Under the pieces are notes generated by a model that had not been told where the DNA came from, did no database searches, and worked only from the letters and a program-made list of their open reading frames with translations. Below are positions 36,006-43,812 of a stretch of DNA of 64,000 nucleotides, in pieces. The DNA is taken from the NCBI GenBank assembly GCA_937989875.1, contig CALKBO010000064.1, positions 40,565-104,564 of the forward strand. Reading direction: 5' to 3'. Made by a program: the position numbers and the translations under genes. The stretch's first letter is position 1. Every line of letters begins with the position of its first letter. The stretch comes from an uncultured Collinsella sp. Its GTDB lineage: Bacteria; Actinomycetota; Coriobacteriia; Coriobacteriales; Coriobacteriaceae.

Positions 36006-37319
36006 ATGAAGCTCACTATAGAATCGATGACCTACGGCGCCGACGGGCTGGCGCACGCCGACAACGGCAAGGCCGTCTTTGTGCAGGGCGCCGTGGCAGG
36101 CGACACCGTCGAGGCCGAGGTCGTACAGGACGGCAAGTCGTTCATGCGTGCCCGCACCACCGAGATTCTGGAGCCAAGCCCCGATCGCATTCAGCCTCCC
36201 TGCCCCTTCGTGGGCATCTGCGGCGGCTGCTCGTGGGGCAATCTCTCACGCACGGCACAGCTCGCCGCCAAGGAGCAAAATCTGCGCTCCACGCTCGAGC
36301 GTATCGGCAAGTTCAGCCCCGATCAAGTCGATGAACTGGTGCAACCCATCCGCCACACCAAGGATGATTGGGGCTACCGCAATAAAATCGAACTCGAGCC
36401 GACCGTTGTAAACGGCCGCGTGCGTCTTGGCATGCACGGTGTCGATCCTCGCAAGATCGTGACCGTCGATTCGTGCCCGTTGTTTGACAAACGCTTCCCC
36501 AAGGCACTCAAATCGGTCGTCGGCGCGCTCAATTATCTGAGCGGCAGCCACGACCTGGGCCTTGAGCGCGTGGGCATTCGCGCCTCGCGTCGCACCAAGG
36601 CACTCGAGGTGGCGCTCTGGACGCCTACGGGCTCTTTCCCGCGCTCGCAAGTCTCGCGCGTGTTGGCAGACGCCGCGCACCCCACAAGTGTCGTACGCGT
36701 GATGAGCAAGGGCGAAAAGAAGGCCCGCCGTGTTTCCAAGGTCGAAATGCTCGCCGGAGAGGGCTCATGGACCGAGAATATCGCCGAGGGTCAGATGCGC
36801 TTGTCTGCCCCGTCTTTTTTCCAGGTCAACACCAAGGGTGCCGAGATTTTGATCGAGCTTGTCATGGAAGCGCTCGATCCGCAGGAAGACGAGCTTGCCG
36901 TGGACCTGTACTGCGGTGCCGGCACCTTTACCCTGCCGCTCGCCCGCCGCTGCGACTTTGTCGCCGCCGTCGAGGCCTACGGCCCCGCCGTGCGCGACCT
37001 GCGCCGTAACCTGGAGATCAACAAGCTTGATAACGTCGACGTCATTGGCGGAGACGCGGTGCGCGAGTTCCCCGACCAGGATGCCGACGTCTTGGTGGTC
37101 GACCCGCCGCGCGCAGGCCTCGCCCCCGAAGCGATCGACCTTATCGCCAGCACGAGTGCCCGCGATGTCGCCTACGTGAGCTGCGACCCGGCCACCCTGG
37201 CGCGCGATCTCAAACGCTTTGTCGAAGAAGGCACCTTCTCCCCCGTAAAGATCACGCCAGTCGACCTGTTCCCACAAACCTTCCACTGCGAGACCGTCGT
37301 CCACCTTAGGCGCAACTAG
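36006..37319 (+). CDS. RNA uracil-C5 methyltransferase (TrmA/RlmCD family)
   Basis: SAM-dependent methyltransferase for C5 of uridine in rRNA or tRNA. From the ATG at 36006 (AGGA 4 bp upstream) the 437-residue protein has an N-terminal TRAM domain (IESMTYGADGLAHADNGKAVFV), an iron-sulfur cysteine cluster CPFVGICGGCSWG, the QVNTKGAEIL helix, the SAM motif DLYCGAGTFTLPLA, DPPRAGL and the catalytic Cys in VSCDPATLARDLKRF. Whether it modifies 23S rRNA or tRNA cannot be told from sequence alone, so no gene symbol is given. Confidence 0.92.
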   Translation: MKLTIESMTYGADGLAHADNGKAVFVQGAVAGDTVEAEVVQDGKSFMRARTTEILEPSPDRIQPPCPFVGICGGCSWGNLSRTAQLAAKEQNLRSTLERIGKFSPDQVDELVQPIRHTKDDWGYRNKIELEPTVVNGRVRLGMHGVDPRKIVTVDSCPLFDKRFPKALKSVVGALNYLSGSHDLGLERVGIRASRRTKALEVALWTPTGSFPRSQVSRVLADAAHPTSVVRVMSKGEKKARRVSKVEMLAGEGSWTENIAEGQMRLSAPSFFQVNTKGAEILIELVMEALDPQEDELAVDLYCGAGTFTLPLARRCDFVAAVEAYGPAVRDLRRNLEINKLDNVDVIGGDAVREFPDQDADVLVVDPPRAGLAPEAIDLIASTSARDVAYVSCDPATLARDLKRFVEEGTFSPVKITPVDLFPQTFHCETVVHLRRN

Positions 37320-37425
37320 CCACTTAATCGTTGCTCAGAAAAATCATTGGGAAATCGAGCGTGGCAAGCGGAGGTCTTCGGGGTATAAGACGGCTAATTG
37401 TATGCCGCCTATGAAAGGAACCCTC

Positions 37426-37968
37426 ATGCCCAGCGTTGCCGTTCTCGCCGCCGATGGCTTTGAAACTATTGAATGCTTGACCATGGTCGATGTCATGCGT
37501 CGCGGCGGCGTGCGTGCCACGCTCGTCTCGATTATGCCCACGCGTGAGGTCGTAAGCTCGCTGCAGATCCCCGTGACCTGCGATGCGCTCTTTGATGAGA
37601 TCAACTTTGACGAGTACGACTGCGTCGTGCTGCCCGGCGGCCTGCCCGGTGCCACCAACCTGCGCGCCGATCAGCGTGTTTGCGACGTGGTCTGCGGGTT
37701 CGCCGCGACCAAGCACGTCGCCGCCATCTGCGCCGCCCCGTTTATCCTGGGCGAGCTCGACCTGCTCGAGGGGCGCCACGCCACGTGCTTCCCTGGCTTT
37801 GAGAAAAGCTTCCCCGAAGGCGCCTATACCGGCGAGAAGGTCACGCAAGACGGCAACATCATCACTGCCAGCGGCATGGCACAGTCACTCCCCTTTGCAT
37901 TGGAGCTGCTGTGCACGCTCGCCGGCGACAAGGCCGTCGAGAAGGTCGCCGAGGGCATCCAACTATGA
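37426..37968 (+). CDS. DJ-1/PfpI family protein
   Basis: A 180-residue class I glutamine-amidotransferase-like protein of the DJ-1/ThiJ group. It has the acidic residue in LAADGFETIECLT and the nucleophile-elbow cysteine in HVAAICAAPFILGEL, plus VLPGGLPGATNLR. Such proteins act in stress protection or as glyoxalase/deglycase-like enzymes; the substrate here is unknown. The ATG at 37426 is preceded by AAAGGA; another ATG at 37411 lacks a site. Its stop overlaps the maf start by 4 bp (ATGA), so the two are cotranscribed. Confidence 0.88.
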   Translation: MPSVAVLAADGFETIECLTMVDVMRRGGVRATLVSIMPTREVVSSLQIPVTCDALFDEINFDEYDCVVLPGGLPGATNLRADQRVCDVVCGFAATKHVAAICAAPFILGELDLLEGRHATCFPGFEKSFPEGAYTGEKVTQDGNIITASGMAQSLPFALELLCTLAGDKAVEKVAEGIQL

Positions 37969-38546
37969 TTTTGGCTTCCCAATCGCCGCGCCGCATAGAG
38001 CTGATGCGCGAGGCAGGCTACAACATTCGCGTGATTCCCGCGGATATCGACGAAACGCCCTTTGATGGCGAGCCCCCGCTCACGCTTGTCGAGCGCTTGG
38101 CACGCGCCAAGGCGGCTGCCGTTGCTGCCGAGTATGCCGAGCCCAATGAGTTGACCGTCGCGGCCGACACCATCGTCACCTTCGACGGCAAGATTTTGGG
38201 CAAGCCGGCAACCGAGGGCGAGGCGCGCACCATGCTCCGTGAGCTTTCGGGCCGCACGCACCAGGTCGCAACCGGCGTCTGCATCGTTAAGGCAGGCGAT
38301 ACGGCCGCCCCGCATGCCGCCGAGAGCCTGTCCTTTGTCGATGTGACCGACGTGACGTTCTACGAGCTCACCGACGAGCAGATCGAGCGCTACGTCGCCT
38401 CGGGTGAGCCCATGGACAAGGCCGGCGCCTACGGCATTCAGGGCACAGGCGGACGCATGCTCGTGCACGATATTTCGGGCGACTTCTATAACGTAGTGGG
38501 CCTACCCATCGCCCGCGTCGCGCGCGCGATTCAAAAACTCTCGTAA
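37965..38546 (+). CDS. maf: Maf-like nucleoside triphosphate pyrophosphatase
   Basis: Hydrolyses non-canonical or modified NTPs, and in some bacteria affects septation. The 193-residue protein begins MILASQSPRRIELMREAG, the Maf signature (S-x-SPRR), and has DIDETPFDGE, the catalytic AADTIVTFDGKILGKP and AYGIQGTGGRMLV with DFYNVVGLPI. The start overlaps the DJ-1 stop (ATGA). A frame open further upstream lacks initiation signals. Confidence 0.93.
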   Translation: MILASQSPRRIELMREAGYNIRVIPADIDETPFDGEPPLTLVERLARAKAAAVAAEYAEPNELTVAADTIVTFDGKILGKPATEGEARTMLRELSGRTHQVATGVCIVKAGDTAAPHAAESLSFVDVTDVTFYELTDEQIERYVASGEPMDKAGAYGIQGTGGRMLVHDISGDFYNVVGLPIARVARAIQKLS

Positions 38547-38553
38547 TTGCATC

Positions 38554-38580
38554 TGGCGCTGGGTATTCCCCAGCGCCTAC
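38554..38580 (+). terminator. Hairpin after maf
   Basis: GGCGCTGGG / CCCAGCGCC stem with a short loop, 10 bp past the maf stop; only a weak T-tract (ACAATTTT) follows. Confidence 0.6.
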
Positions 38581-38647
38581 AATTTTGGCGTACCGTACGG
38601 ATCCCGACCGGGCACAAGGCGCGGCGGAAAACCGATAGGAGTTAAAC

Positions 38648-39649
38648 ATGGATACACTGCTCGAGGCCATTGACGTCTGCGATGTCGATGGCTTTTGCTA
38701 TGGCAACTATACGGACGAGGAGGCCGGCACCGGTTGCACCGTAATCGTGGCACCCGAGGGCGCCACCGGCGGCGTTGACGTTCGCGGCGGTGCTCCAGCA
38801 TCGCGCGAAACCGACCTGCTGCGACCCGAGAACACCGTCGACAAGGTCCACGCCGTCTGCCTTTCGGGTGGATCGGCCTTTGGCCTCGAGGCTGCAAGCG
38901 GCGTCGCTCGCGAGCTTGAGAGCCGCGGCATCGGCCTTCCCGTCGGCCCCACGCAGGTGCCTATCGTGTGCTCCAGCTGTATCTTCGACCTCGCCTTTGG
39001 TAACCCCACCGTGCGCCCCGACATTGAGGCCGGCATCGCCGCCGTGCGCGAAGCACTCGACCACACCCCCACCAAGCTCGAACAGGGCAACGTAGGCGCC
39101 GGCACGGGCGCTACCGTGGGTAAGCTCATGGGGCCTGCCACCTGCATGAAGGCCGGCCTTGGAGCTGCCGCCGTGGCACTCGGCCCCATCAAGGTGGGCG
39201 CCGTGGTCTCGGTCAACGCCTGCGGCAACGTTGTCGACCCCTTCACCGGCGAGTGGGTCGCCGGCATGCGCGCCGCAGCCGATAGCGACCAGATCGTCGA
39301 CATGGAACTCGCAGCCTTTGCCGCCGCCGGATCCATGCAGATGCCGCTCGACCGCACCAACACCACCATCAGCTGCATCGTCACCAACGTGGAACTCACT
39401 AAGGCACAAGCCACCAAGGTCTCCCAGATGGCCGCAGACGCCTACGCACACGCCATCCGCCCCACACACACCACCAACGACGGCGACACCATCTACACCC
39501 TCGCCAGCGGCAAACTGGGCGCCCAGGCAAGCGCCGCCGCTCCCCTAGACCTGCTGGGCATGCTCGCCGTAAGGGCCCTGGAAACCGCCATCGTAAACGG
39601 AGTCAAAACCGCCAAAACCTCCCACGGAATCCCAGGTGCTGCGAAGTAA
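38648..39649 (+). CDS. P1/S58 family peptidase (DmpA-like)
   Basis: Autoprocessing N-terminal-nucleophile hydrolase of the DmpA/P1 group (aminopeptidases and beta-aminopeptidases). Visible features are VCLSGGSAFGLEAASGVAREL, VPIVCSSCIFDLAFG, QGNVGAGTGATVGKL where the cleavage/nucleophile region lies, and a Thr/Asn-rich end (NTTISCIVTNVELT). Length is 333. GGAG stands 8 bp before the ATG. It is the last plus-strand gene before the convergent glycosyltransferase; long inverted repeats separate the two. Substrate is unknown. Confidence 0.87.
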   Translation: MDTLLEAIDVCDVDGFCYGNYTDEEAGTGCTVIVAPEGATGGVDVRGGAPASRETDLLRPENTVDKVHAVCLSGGSAFGLEAASGVARELESRGIGLPVGPTQVPIVCSSCIFDLAFGNPTVRPDIEAGIAAVREALDHTPTKLEQGNVGAGTGATVGKLMGPATCMKAGLGAAAVALGPIKVGAVVSVNACGNVVDPFTGEWVAGMRAAADSDQIVDMELAAFAAAGSMQMPLDRTNTTISCIVTNVELTKAQATKVSQMAADAYAHAIRPTHTTNDGDTIYTLASGKLGAQASAAAPLDLLGMLAVRALETAIVNGVKTAKTSHGIPGAAK

Positions 39650-39661
39650 TCTCACTCGACC

Positions 39662-39790
39662 GTCGGTCGGAGGCGGGCGGGCATTACGTTTGCTGCTCTA
39701 CAGTCCTATGCAAGACGAAGGCCACATTAAGTGGCCTTCTTTGCATGCGGAACTCGCGACAAACGTAATGCCCGCCCGCCTCCGACCGAC
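39662..39790. repeat. Perfect 30-bp inverted repeat with inner hairpin
   Basis: Arms 39662-39691 (starting GTCGGTCGGAGGCGGGCGGG) and 39761-39790 are perfect reverse complements. Inside lies a second stem GAAGGCCAC / GTGGCCTTC (39717-39739) with a TGCA pair further out. It begins 13 bp after the peptidase stop. Confidence 0.9.
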
Positions 39791-39825
39791 TACCAACTAA
39801 TATTTTTTCAGCCCAGGCCCCTGTG

Positions 39826-39858
39826 TACCGCGCGTCGAAGATCTTCAAATTCAAATAA
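39826..39858 (+). pseudogene. Relic 3' end of a second glycosyltransferase gene
   Basis: The plus strand reads TAC CGC GCG TCG AAG ATC TTC AAA TTC AAA TAA, i.e. YRASKIFKFK and stop. The intact glycosyltransferase on the minus strand ends YRLASKIFKFN and stop with nearly the same codons. The sequence after both stops is also partly alike. This is the tail of a lost convergent paralog; nothing upstream of these codons still matches. Confidence 0.6.
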
Positions 39859-39883
39859 CCTGACAATCGATTCTTATAGCAGA

Positions 39884-39993
39884 GGCCCCTTGGCCTTTAG
39901 TTTGATACAAGTTCCGCACGAGCCGGAAAGCACTTAATGTGCTTTCCGTGCGAGCAGGACTGTTCGCAGTAGCAAACTAAAGGCCAAGGGGCC
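39884..39993. repeat. Perfect 21-bp inverted repeat with inner hairpin
   Basis: Arms 39884-39904 (GGCCCCTTGGCCTTTAGTTT..) and 39973-39993 are perfect complements; an inner perfect 10-bp stem CGGAAAGCAC / GTGCTTTCCG lies at 39924-39948. It is 32 bp past the glycosyltransferase stop and at the centre of the inverted duplication described at 39826. Confidence 0.9.
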
Positions 39994-40025
39994 CAGTCAA
40001 CCTATCAGCAGCGATTACTCGGCAG

Positions 40026-41057
40026 CTAGTTGAATTTGAAGATCTTTGAGGCAAGACGGTATAGGCCGAGTGTGGTTTTGTCTCCGGCCCGTCCGCGCAG
40101 ATTGGTGAAGAACCCGACCACGCCGTAGCGGGCACGACGATACATGCGCTCGTCGTAGGCCTTCAAATCATTCCACAGCGTCTTTAGGCGCTCGTCGGCG
40201 CAATCTTCCTCGGAAAGCTTGGTGAGCACCGAGCAGATCGCCATCATCATGGTGAAATAGCCCATCATGTACGAGCGCAGACGCGACGACTCAACATCGC
40301 TGTACAGGTGGTACGACTCCATCATGATGCGCGTCACACGGAACTGCTGGTCCAGACGCTTGACCATCGTGGCCTCGTTGACACTCTGGCCCTCGCGACC
40401 GATAAAGTAGCGATAGAGGTCGATGTCGGCGTAGTACATGGTCTTGCAACGCGGCAGCGGCACGTAGGCGTAGATGTTGTCCACATAGAACGTGTGCGGC
40501 GGCATGGGAAGGTTGGACTCGCGCAGCACATCCGTGCGATAGCACAGGCTGTGCATGAGTAGGTTCTGGTCCAGGCGGAAATGACCGATCTGATCCCAGG
40601 AAAAGATCTTTTTGCGCGGCAGGGCAAATTTGTAGCCAATAGCGGTATGCGTGCCCTCGTAAACCTTCTCGTACACGTAGTTCGAGATAAACAGGTCAAC
40701 GCGCTGGTCACGCTCTTCAAAGCCACGCAGAATCGACAGCATAGTCGAAAGAGCCGCAGCATCGAGCCAGTCATCCGAGTCGACGACCTTGTAGTAGGTG
40801 CCCTGTGCCTCGCGCAGACCCGAAAGGACGGCAATACCGTGGCCGCCGTTCTCCTGGTGCACCGCGCGAATGATACCGGGATAACGTGCCTCCCACTCGT
40901 CGGCCTTATCGGCCGTCTCGTCCTTGGAGCCGTCGTCCACTACGATAATCTCGATATCGGTGGCGTAATTGCTCCCCTCCAAGATGGAGGTGATGCAATG
41001 GTCCATGTCCTTGGCGGCGTTATACGAGGGAATACCGAATGTTATGACTTTATGCAT
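40026..41057 (-). CDS. Family 2 glycosyltransferase
   Basis: Inverting nucleotide-sugar transferase with a GT-A fold. The 343-residue protein begins MHKVITFGIPSYNAAKDMDHCI and has EIIVVDDGSKDETADK and the metal-binding VVDSDDWLDAA (DxD-type). The C-terminal half has no clear membrane segments. The ATG at 41057 overlaps the glf stop by 8 bp, so translation is probably coupled; an ATG at 41075 is the alternative. Being cotranscribed with UDP-galactopyranose mutase suggests it could use UDP-galactofuranose for a surface glycan (inference). An 11-codon relic of a paralog lies beyond its 3' end. Confidence 0.88.
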   Translation of the reverse strand: MHKVITFGIPSYNAAKDMDHCITSILEGSNYATDIEIIVVDDGSKDETADKADEWEARYPGIIRAVHQENGGHGIAVLSGLREAQGTYYKVVDSDDWLDAAALSTMLSILRGFEERDQRVDLFISNYVYEKVYEGTHTAIGYKFALPRKKIFSWDQIGHFRLDQNLLMHSLCYRTDVLRESNLPMPPHTFYVDNIYAYVPLPRCKTMYYADIDLYRYFIGREGQSVNEATMVKRLDQQFRVTRIMMESYHLYSDVESSRLRSYMMGYFTMMMAICSVLTKLSEEDCADERLKTLWNDLKAYDERMYRRARYGVVGFFTNLRGRAGDKTTLGLYRLASKIFKFN

Positions 41058-42252
41058 GGCAGGCGATAATCTCATCCGAAAGATCGAGGGCGGAATTGGT
41101 CACAGCGTCCATATCGTAGTAACGATACTCGGCCAGACGACCCACCGGGTGGAAGTTCGTCAGGTTCTGGACGCGCTCAAGATAGCGCTCATAGAGCTCA
41201 CGGTTCTCGGGCTCAAGAATGGCGTAGTACGGCGTCTCGCCCGAGCCGGGCGTATAGGCCTTGGAATACTCCTTCATGATGGTGGTCTTGCCGGGCAGGA
41301 TCTGACCGGTCATGTTCTTGAACTCGGTGATGCGCGTGTAGTCCTCGCTCGTGGTGTAGTTGACGGTGCCCACGGGCTGGAACTGGTCCATATCGAGCGT
41401 CTCGAACTTCATGTCGAGCGTGCGGTACGGTAGCGCGCCCAGATCGAGATTGAACAGCTCATCGAGCGGACCGGTGTAGACGATCTCGCCACCATAGACC
41501 TTGCCGTCGATCTTGACGGTAGTCTCGTCGATTTCAAAGAGGTCACGGGCGTCCACGTCGCAGAACACGTCGATCAGGTCGTGGTCGAGCATGTGCTCAA
41601 AGAGCGCCGTGTAGCCCTCCTGCGGCATGCCCTGGAAGGGAGCTTGCGGGAAGTAGCGGTCATCATCGCCCACAAAGACGGGAACGCGGCCGGTGATCGA
41701 GGGATCGATCTGATCGGGCGTCTGGCCCCACTGCTTCATGGTGTAATGCAAAAAGACGTTCTCGTAGACGTAATCGGCGACCTCGGCAAGATCCGGGTCG
41801 TTCTTCTTACGCAGCTCCATAATGGGCACCTTGACATCCTTGCCAAAGGTCTCCACGAGCTTCTGATACAGCTCCTCGCCGCGCTCGTCACCAAAGGCGA
41901 GCTTGAGACTCGCATGGTTGAAGGGCACGGGCATAAGGGTACCGTTGATGTTGGCGAGCACCTTGTGCTGATAATCCGTCCACTTGGTAAAGCGCGACAG
42001 GAAATTGTGCACGCGCTCGTTAAAAGTGTGATAGATATGCGGACCGTACTCGTGGATCAGGATTCCGGCCTCGTCAGTGCAGTCATAGGCATTGCCCGCA
42101 ATGTGGCTACGGCGCTCCAAAACGGCAACACGATAGCCGATGGTCTCGGCAAGACGGCGGGCGCAAACGGCACCGGCATATCCAGCACCGACGACAATCA
42201 TGTCGTACGCGCCGGCGTTAAAGCCTTCAGGCAGGCCTGACGTAATCTGCAT
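41050..42252 (-). CDS. glf: UDP-galactopyranose mutase Glf
   Basis: Flavoenzyme interconverting UDP-galactopyranose and UDP-galactofuranose, the precursor of galactofuranose-containing surface polymers. The 400-residue protein has an FAD-binding start YDMIVVGAGYAGAVCARRLAE, RRSHIAGNAYD, EYGPHIYHTFNERVHNFL, and PVPFNHASLKLAF, all typical of Glf, and the C-terminal LAEYRYYDMDAVTNSAL. The N-terminal MQITSGLPEGFNAGA is a short extension. AAGGAG lies 6 bp before the ATG. The gene leads a two-gene minus-strand unit with the glycosyltransferase and diverges from pta. Confidence 0.95.
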   Translation of the reverse strand: MQITSGLPEGFNAGAYDMIVVGAGYAGAVCARRLAETIGYRVAVLERRSHIAGNAYDCTDEAGILIHEYGPHIYHTFNERVHNFLSRFTKWTDYQHKVLANINGTLMPVPFNHASLKLAFGDERGEELYQKLVETFGKDVKVPIMELRKKNDPDLAEVADYVYENVFLHYTMKQWGQTPDQIDPSITGRVPVFVGDDDRYFPQAPFQGMPQEGYTALFEHMLDHDLIDVFCDVDARDLFEIDETTVKIDGKVYGGEIVYTGPLDELFNLDLGALPYRTLDMKFETLDMDQFQPVGTVNYTTSEDYTRITEFKNMTGQILPGKTTIMKEYSKAYTPGSGETPYYAILEPENRELYERYLERVQNLTNFHPVGRLAEYRYYDMDAVTNSALDLSDEIIACHA

Positions 42253-42328
42253 CGATACTCCTTGTCAAAAGCCACGGGCTCGTTAGCTGAGCTTTTCTCG
42301 AACATTCTTCGAGACATATTTATCAGAG

Positions 42329-42358
42329 CGATTATAGCGCTAATGCGTCCTATAATGA
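42329..42358. promoter_or_regulatory. Divergent promoter region between glf and pta
   Basis: TATAAT-type hexamers occur on both strands within 30 bp: GATTATAGC (minus-strand TATAATC, toward glf) and CCTATAATGAG (plus strand, toward pta). The -35 elements are weak by eye. The region 42253-42483 contains no gene. Confidence 0.45.
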
Positions 42359-42409
42359 GCTTGCCACACAAGGAAAGCTCAAGCACCGCGGCGTACATAA
42401 TTGAAAGGT

Positions 42410-42430
42410 AAACCCGCTAGCAGCGGGTTT
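42410..42430 (+). other. Hairpin in the pta leader
   Basis: AAACCCGCT / AGCGGGTTT with a 3-base loop, followed by ATTCG, 54 bp before the pta start. It lies between the probable promoter and the gene, so it could act as an attenuator or leader stabiliser. Evidence is the fold only. Confidence 0.45.
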
Positions 42431-42483
42431 ATTCGTGAACAGCCGGGTGCCTGGAGCTTAGCGAAACGCTTGTAAGGAGTAAC

Positions 42484-43464
42484 ATGAGCGATTTCCTAAA
42501 CCGTATGAAGTCTGCCGCCAAGGCCGACCTTAAGACGATCGTCCTGCCCGAGGGCGAGGATCCGCGCACTATCGTCGCGGCCACAAAAATCATCGAGGAG
42601 GGCCTGGCAAAGATCGTCATCCTGGGCAACCCCGACGAGATCAACGTTCCCGGCGCTACCGTCATCGACCCGCGCAATGCCGAGAAGCACGAGGAGTACG
42701 CGCAGAAGTTTGCCGAGCTCCGCGCCAAGAAGGGCGTTACCATCGAGCAGGCTCGCGCCCAGGTGATGGACGCTACCTACTTTGGCACCATGATGGTCAA
42801 GATGGGCGATGCCGACGGCCTGGTCTCCGGCGCCTGCCACTCCACCGCCGACACCCTGCGCCCCGCGCTTCAGATCCTCAAGACCGCCCCGGGCACCAAG
42901 CTGGTCTCGGCCTTCTTCGTGATGTGCACCGACACCCCGCAGTTCGGCACCGACGGCACGCTGATCTTCGCCGACTGTGGCCTCAACATCAACCCGTCCT
43001 CCGACGAGCTCTCCGAGATCGCCATCGCCTCCGCTCACTCCTGGTCCACCTTCATGGGCAACGTTGAGCCGCACGTGGCCATGCTCTCCTACTCCACCAT
43101 GGGCTCCGCCGGCGGCGAGGTCGCCAAGAAGGTCCAAGAGGCCGTGAAGTTCTGCAAGGAGAAGGCTCCCGAGCTCGCCATCGACGGCGACCTGCAGCTC
43201 GACGCCGCTATCGTCCCCACCGTCGCCCAGCTCAAGGCTCCCGGCTCCTCCGTCGCCGGTAAGGCCAACGTGCTCGTGTTCCCCGACCTCGAGGCAGGCA
43301 ACATCGGCTACAAGCTGGTCCAGCGCTTCGCCGGCGCCGACGCCTACGGCCCCATCCTGCAGGGCATCGCCAAGCCGGTCAACGACCTGTCGCGCGGCTG
43401 CTCTGCCGACGACATCGTGGGTGTCGTGGCCATCACCGCCGTCCAGGCTCAGATGGCTGAGTAG
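42484..43464 (+). CDS. pta: Phosphate acetyltransferase Pta (short form)
   Basis: Interconverts acetyl-CoA and acetyl phosphate. The 326-residue protein is the compact form lacking the N-terminal DRTGG domain. It begins MSDFLNRMKSAAKADLKTIVLPEGEDPR and has GLVSGACHSTADTLRPAL, CGLNINPSSDELSEIA, VAMLSYSTMGSAGG, VLVFPDLEAGNIGYKL and GPILQGIAKPVNDLSRG. AAGGAG lies 6 bp before the ATG. It converges on the two acetate kinase genes, its metabolic partners in acetate production and ATP formation. Confidence 0.97.
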   Translation: MSDFLNRMKSAAKADLKTIVLPEGEDPRTIVAATKIIEEGLAKIVILGNPDEINVPGATVIDPRNAEKHEEYAQKFAELRAKKGVTIEQARAQVMDATYFGTMMVKMGDADGLVSGACHSTADTLRPALQILKTAPGTKLVSAFFVMCTDTPQFGTDGTLIFADCGLNINPSSDELSEIAIASAHSWSTFMGNVEPHVAMLSYSTMGSAGGEVAKKVQEAVKFCKEKAPELAIDGDLQLDAAIVPTVAQLKAPGSSVAGKANVLVFPDLEAGNIGYKLVQRFAGADAYGPILQGIAKPVNDLSRGCSADDIVGVVAITAVQAQMAE

Positions 43465-43483
43465 CTGACATATCCCCTCGGGG

Positions 43484-43602
43484 CCCTACAGGGTAAAGCT
43501 CTGAAAACGTCCTCGGACATGCATGAAACCCCCGCTGCGCACTTCGTGCGGCGGGGGTTTCATGCGTCCTGCGGAAAGTTTTCAGAGCTTTACCCTGTAG
43601 GG
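43484..43602. repeat. Perfect 25-bp inverted repeat with nested 15-bp hairpin
   Basis: Outer arms 43484-43508 (CCCTACAGGGTAAAGCTCTG..) and 43578-43602 are perfect complements. The interior holds GCATGAAACCCCCGC (43521-43535) and its perfect complement (43551-43565), with a further CGCAC/GTGCG pair at its tip. It starts 20 bp after the pta stop in the convergent pta-ackA gap; 43603-43756 shows nothing else. Confidence 0.9.
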
Positions 43603-43756
43603 TCCCTGCCGCTACGTTGCAATCAGGGCATCTGGAGTGGACGGCGGCTTGGCTACGAGCTGAGGCTGAAGATCTGGATGGCCGGGTGCCGTTGCTGGGA
43701 GTGCAGGCGTTACTGGCGATGGTCACTTTGGGACTGGTATTTCCGCCTGCTAGCAA

Positions 43757-43790
43757 AAAGGCCTCCGGAGCTGTTGCTCTGGAGGCCTTT
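43757..43790 (-). terminator. Terminator of the acetate kinase operon
   Basis: AAAGGCCTCC / GGAGGCCTTT stem followed by TTTTTGC on the minus strand, about 20 bp past the ackA1 stop. Confidence 0.85.
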
Positions 43791-43812
43791 CGTTTACTTG
43801 CAAATGCGCGCG

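Noticed and set aside
39684..39866. 60-codon minus-strand frame between the inverted repeats
   Set aside because: It crosses a hairpin arm and lies opposite the glycosyltransferase relic; the homology is on the other strand.
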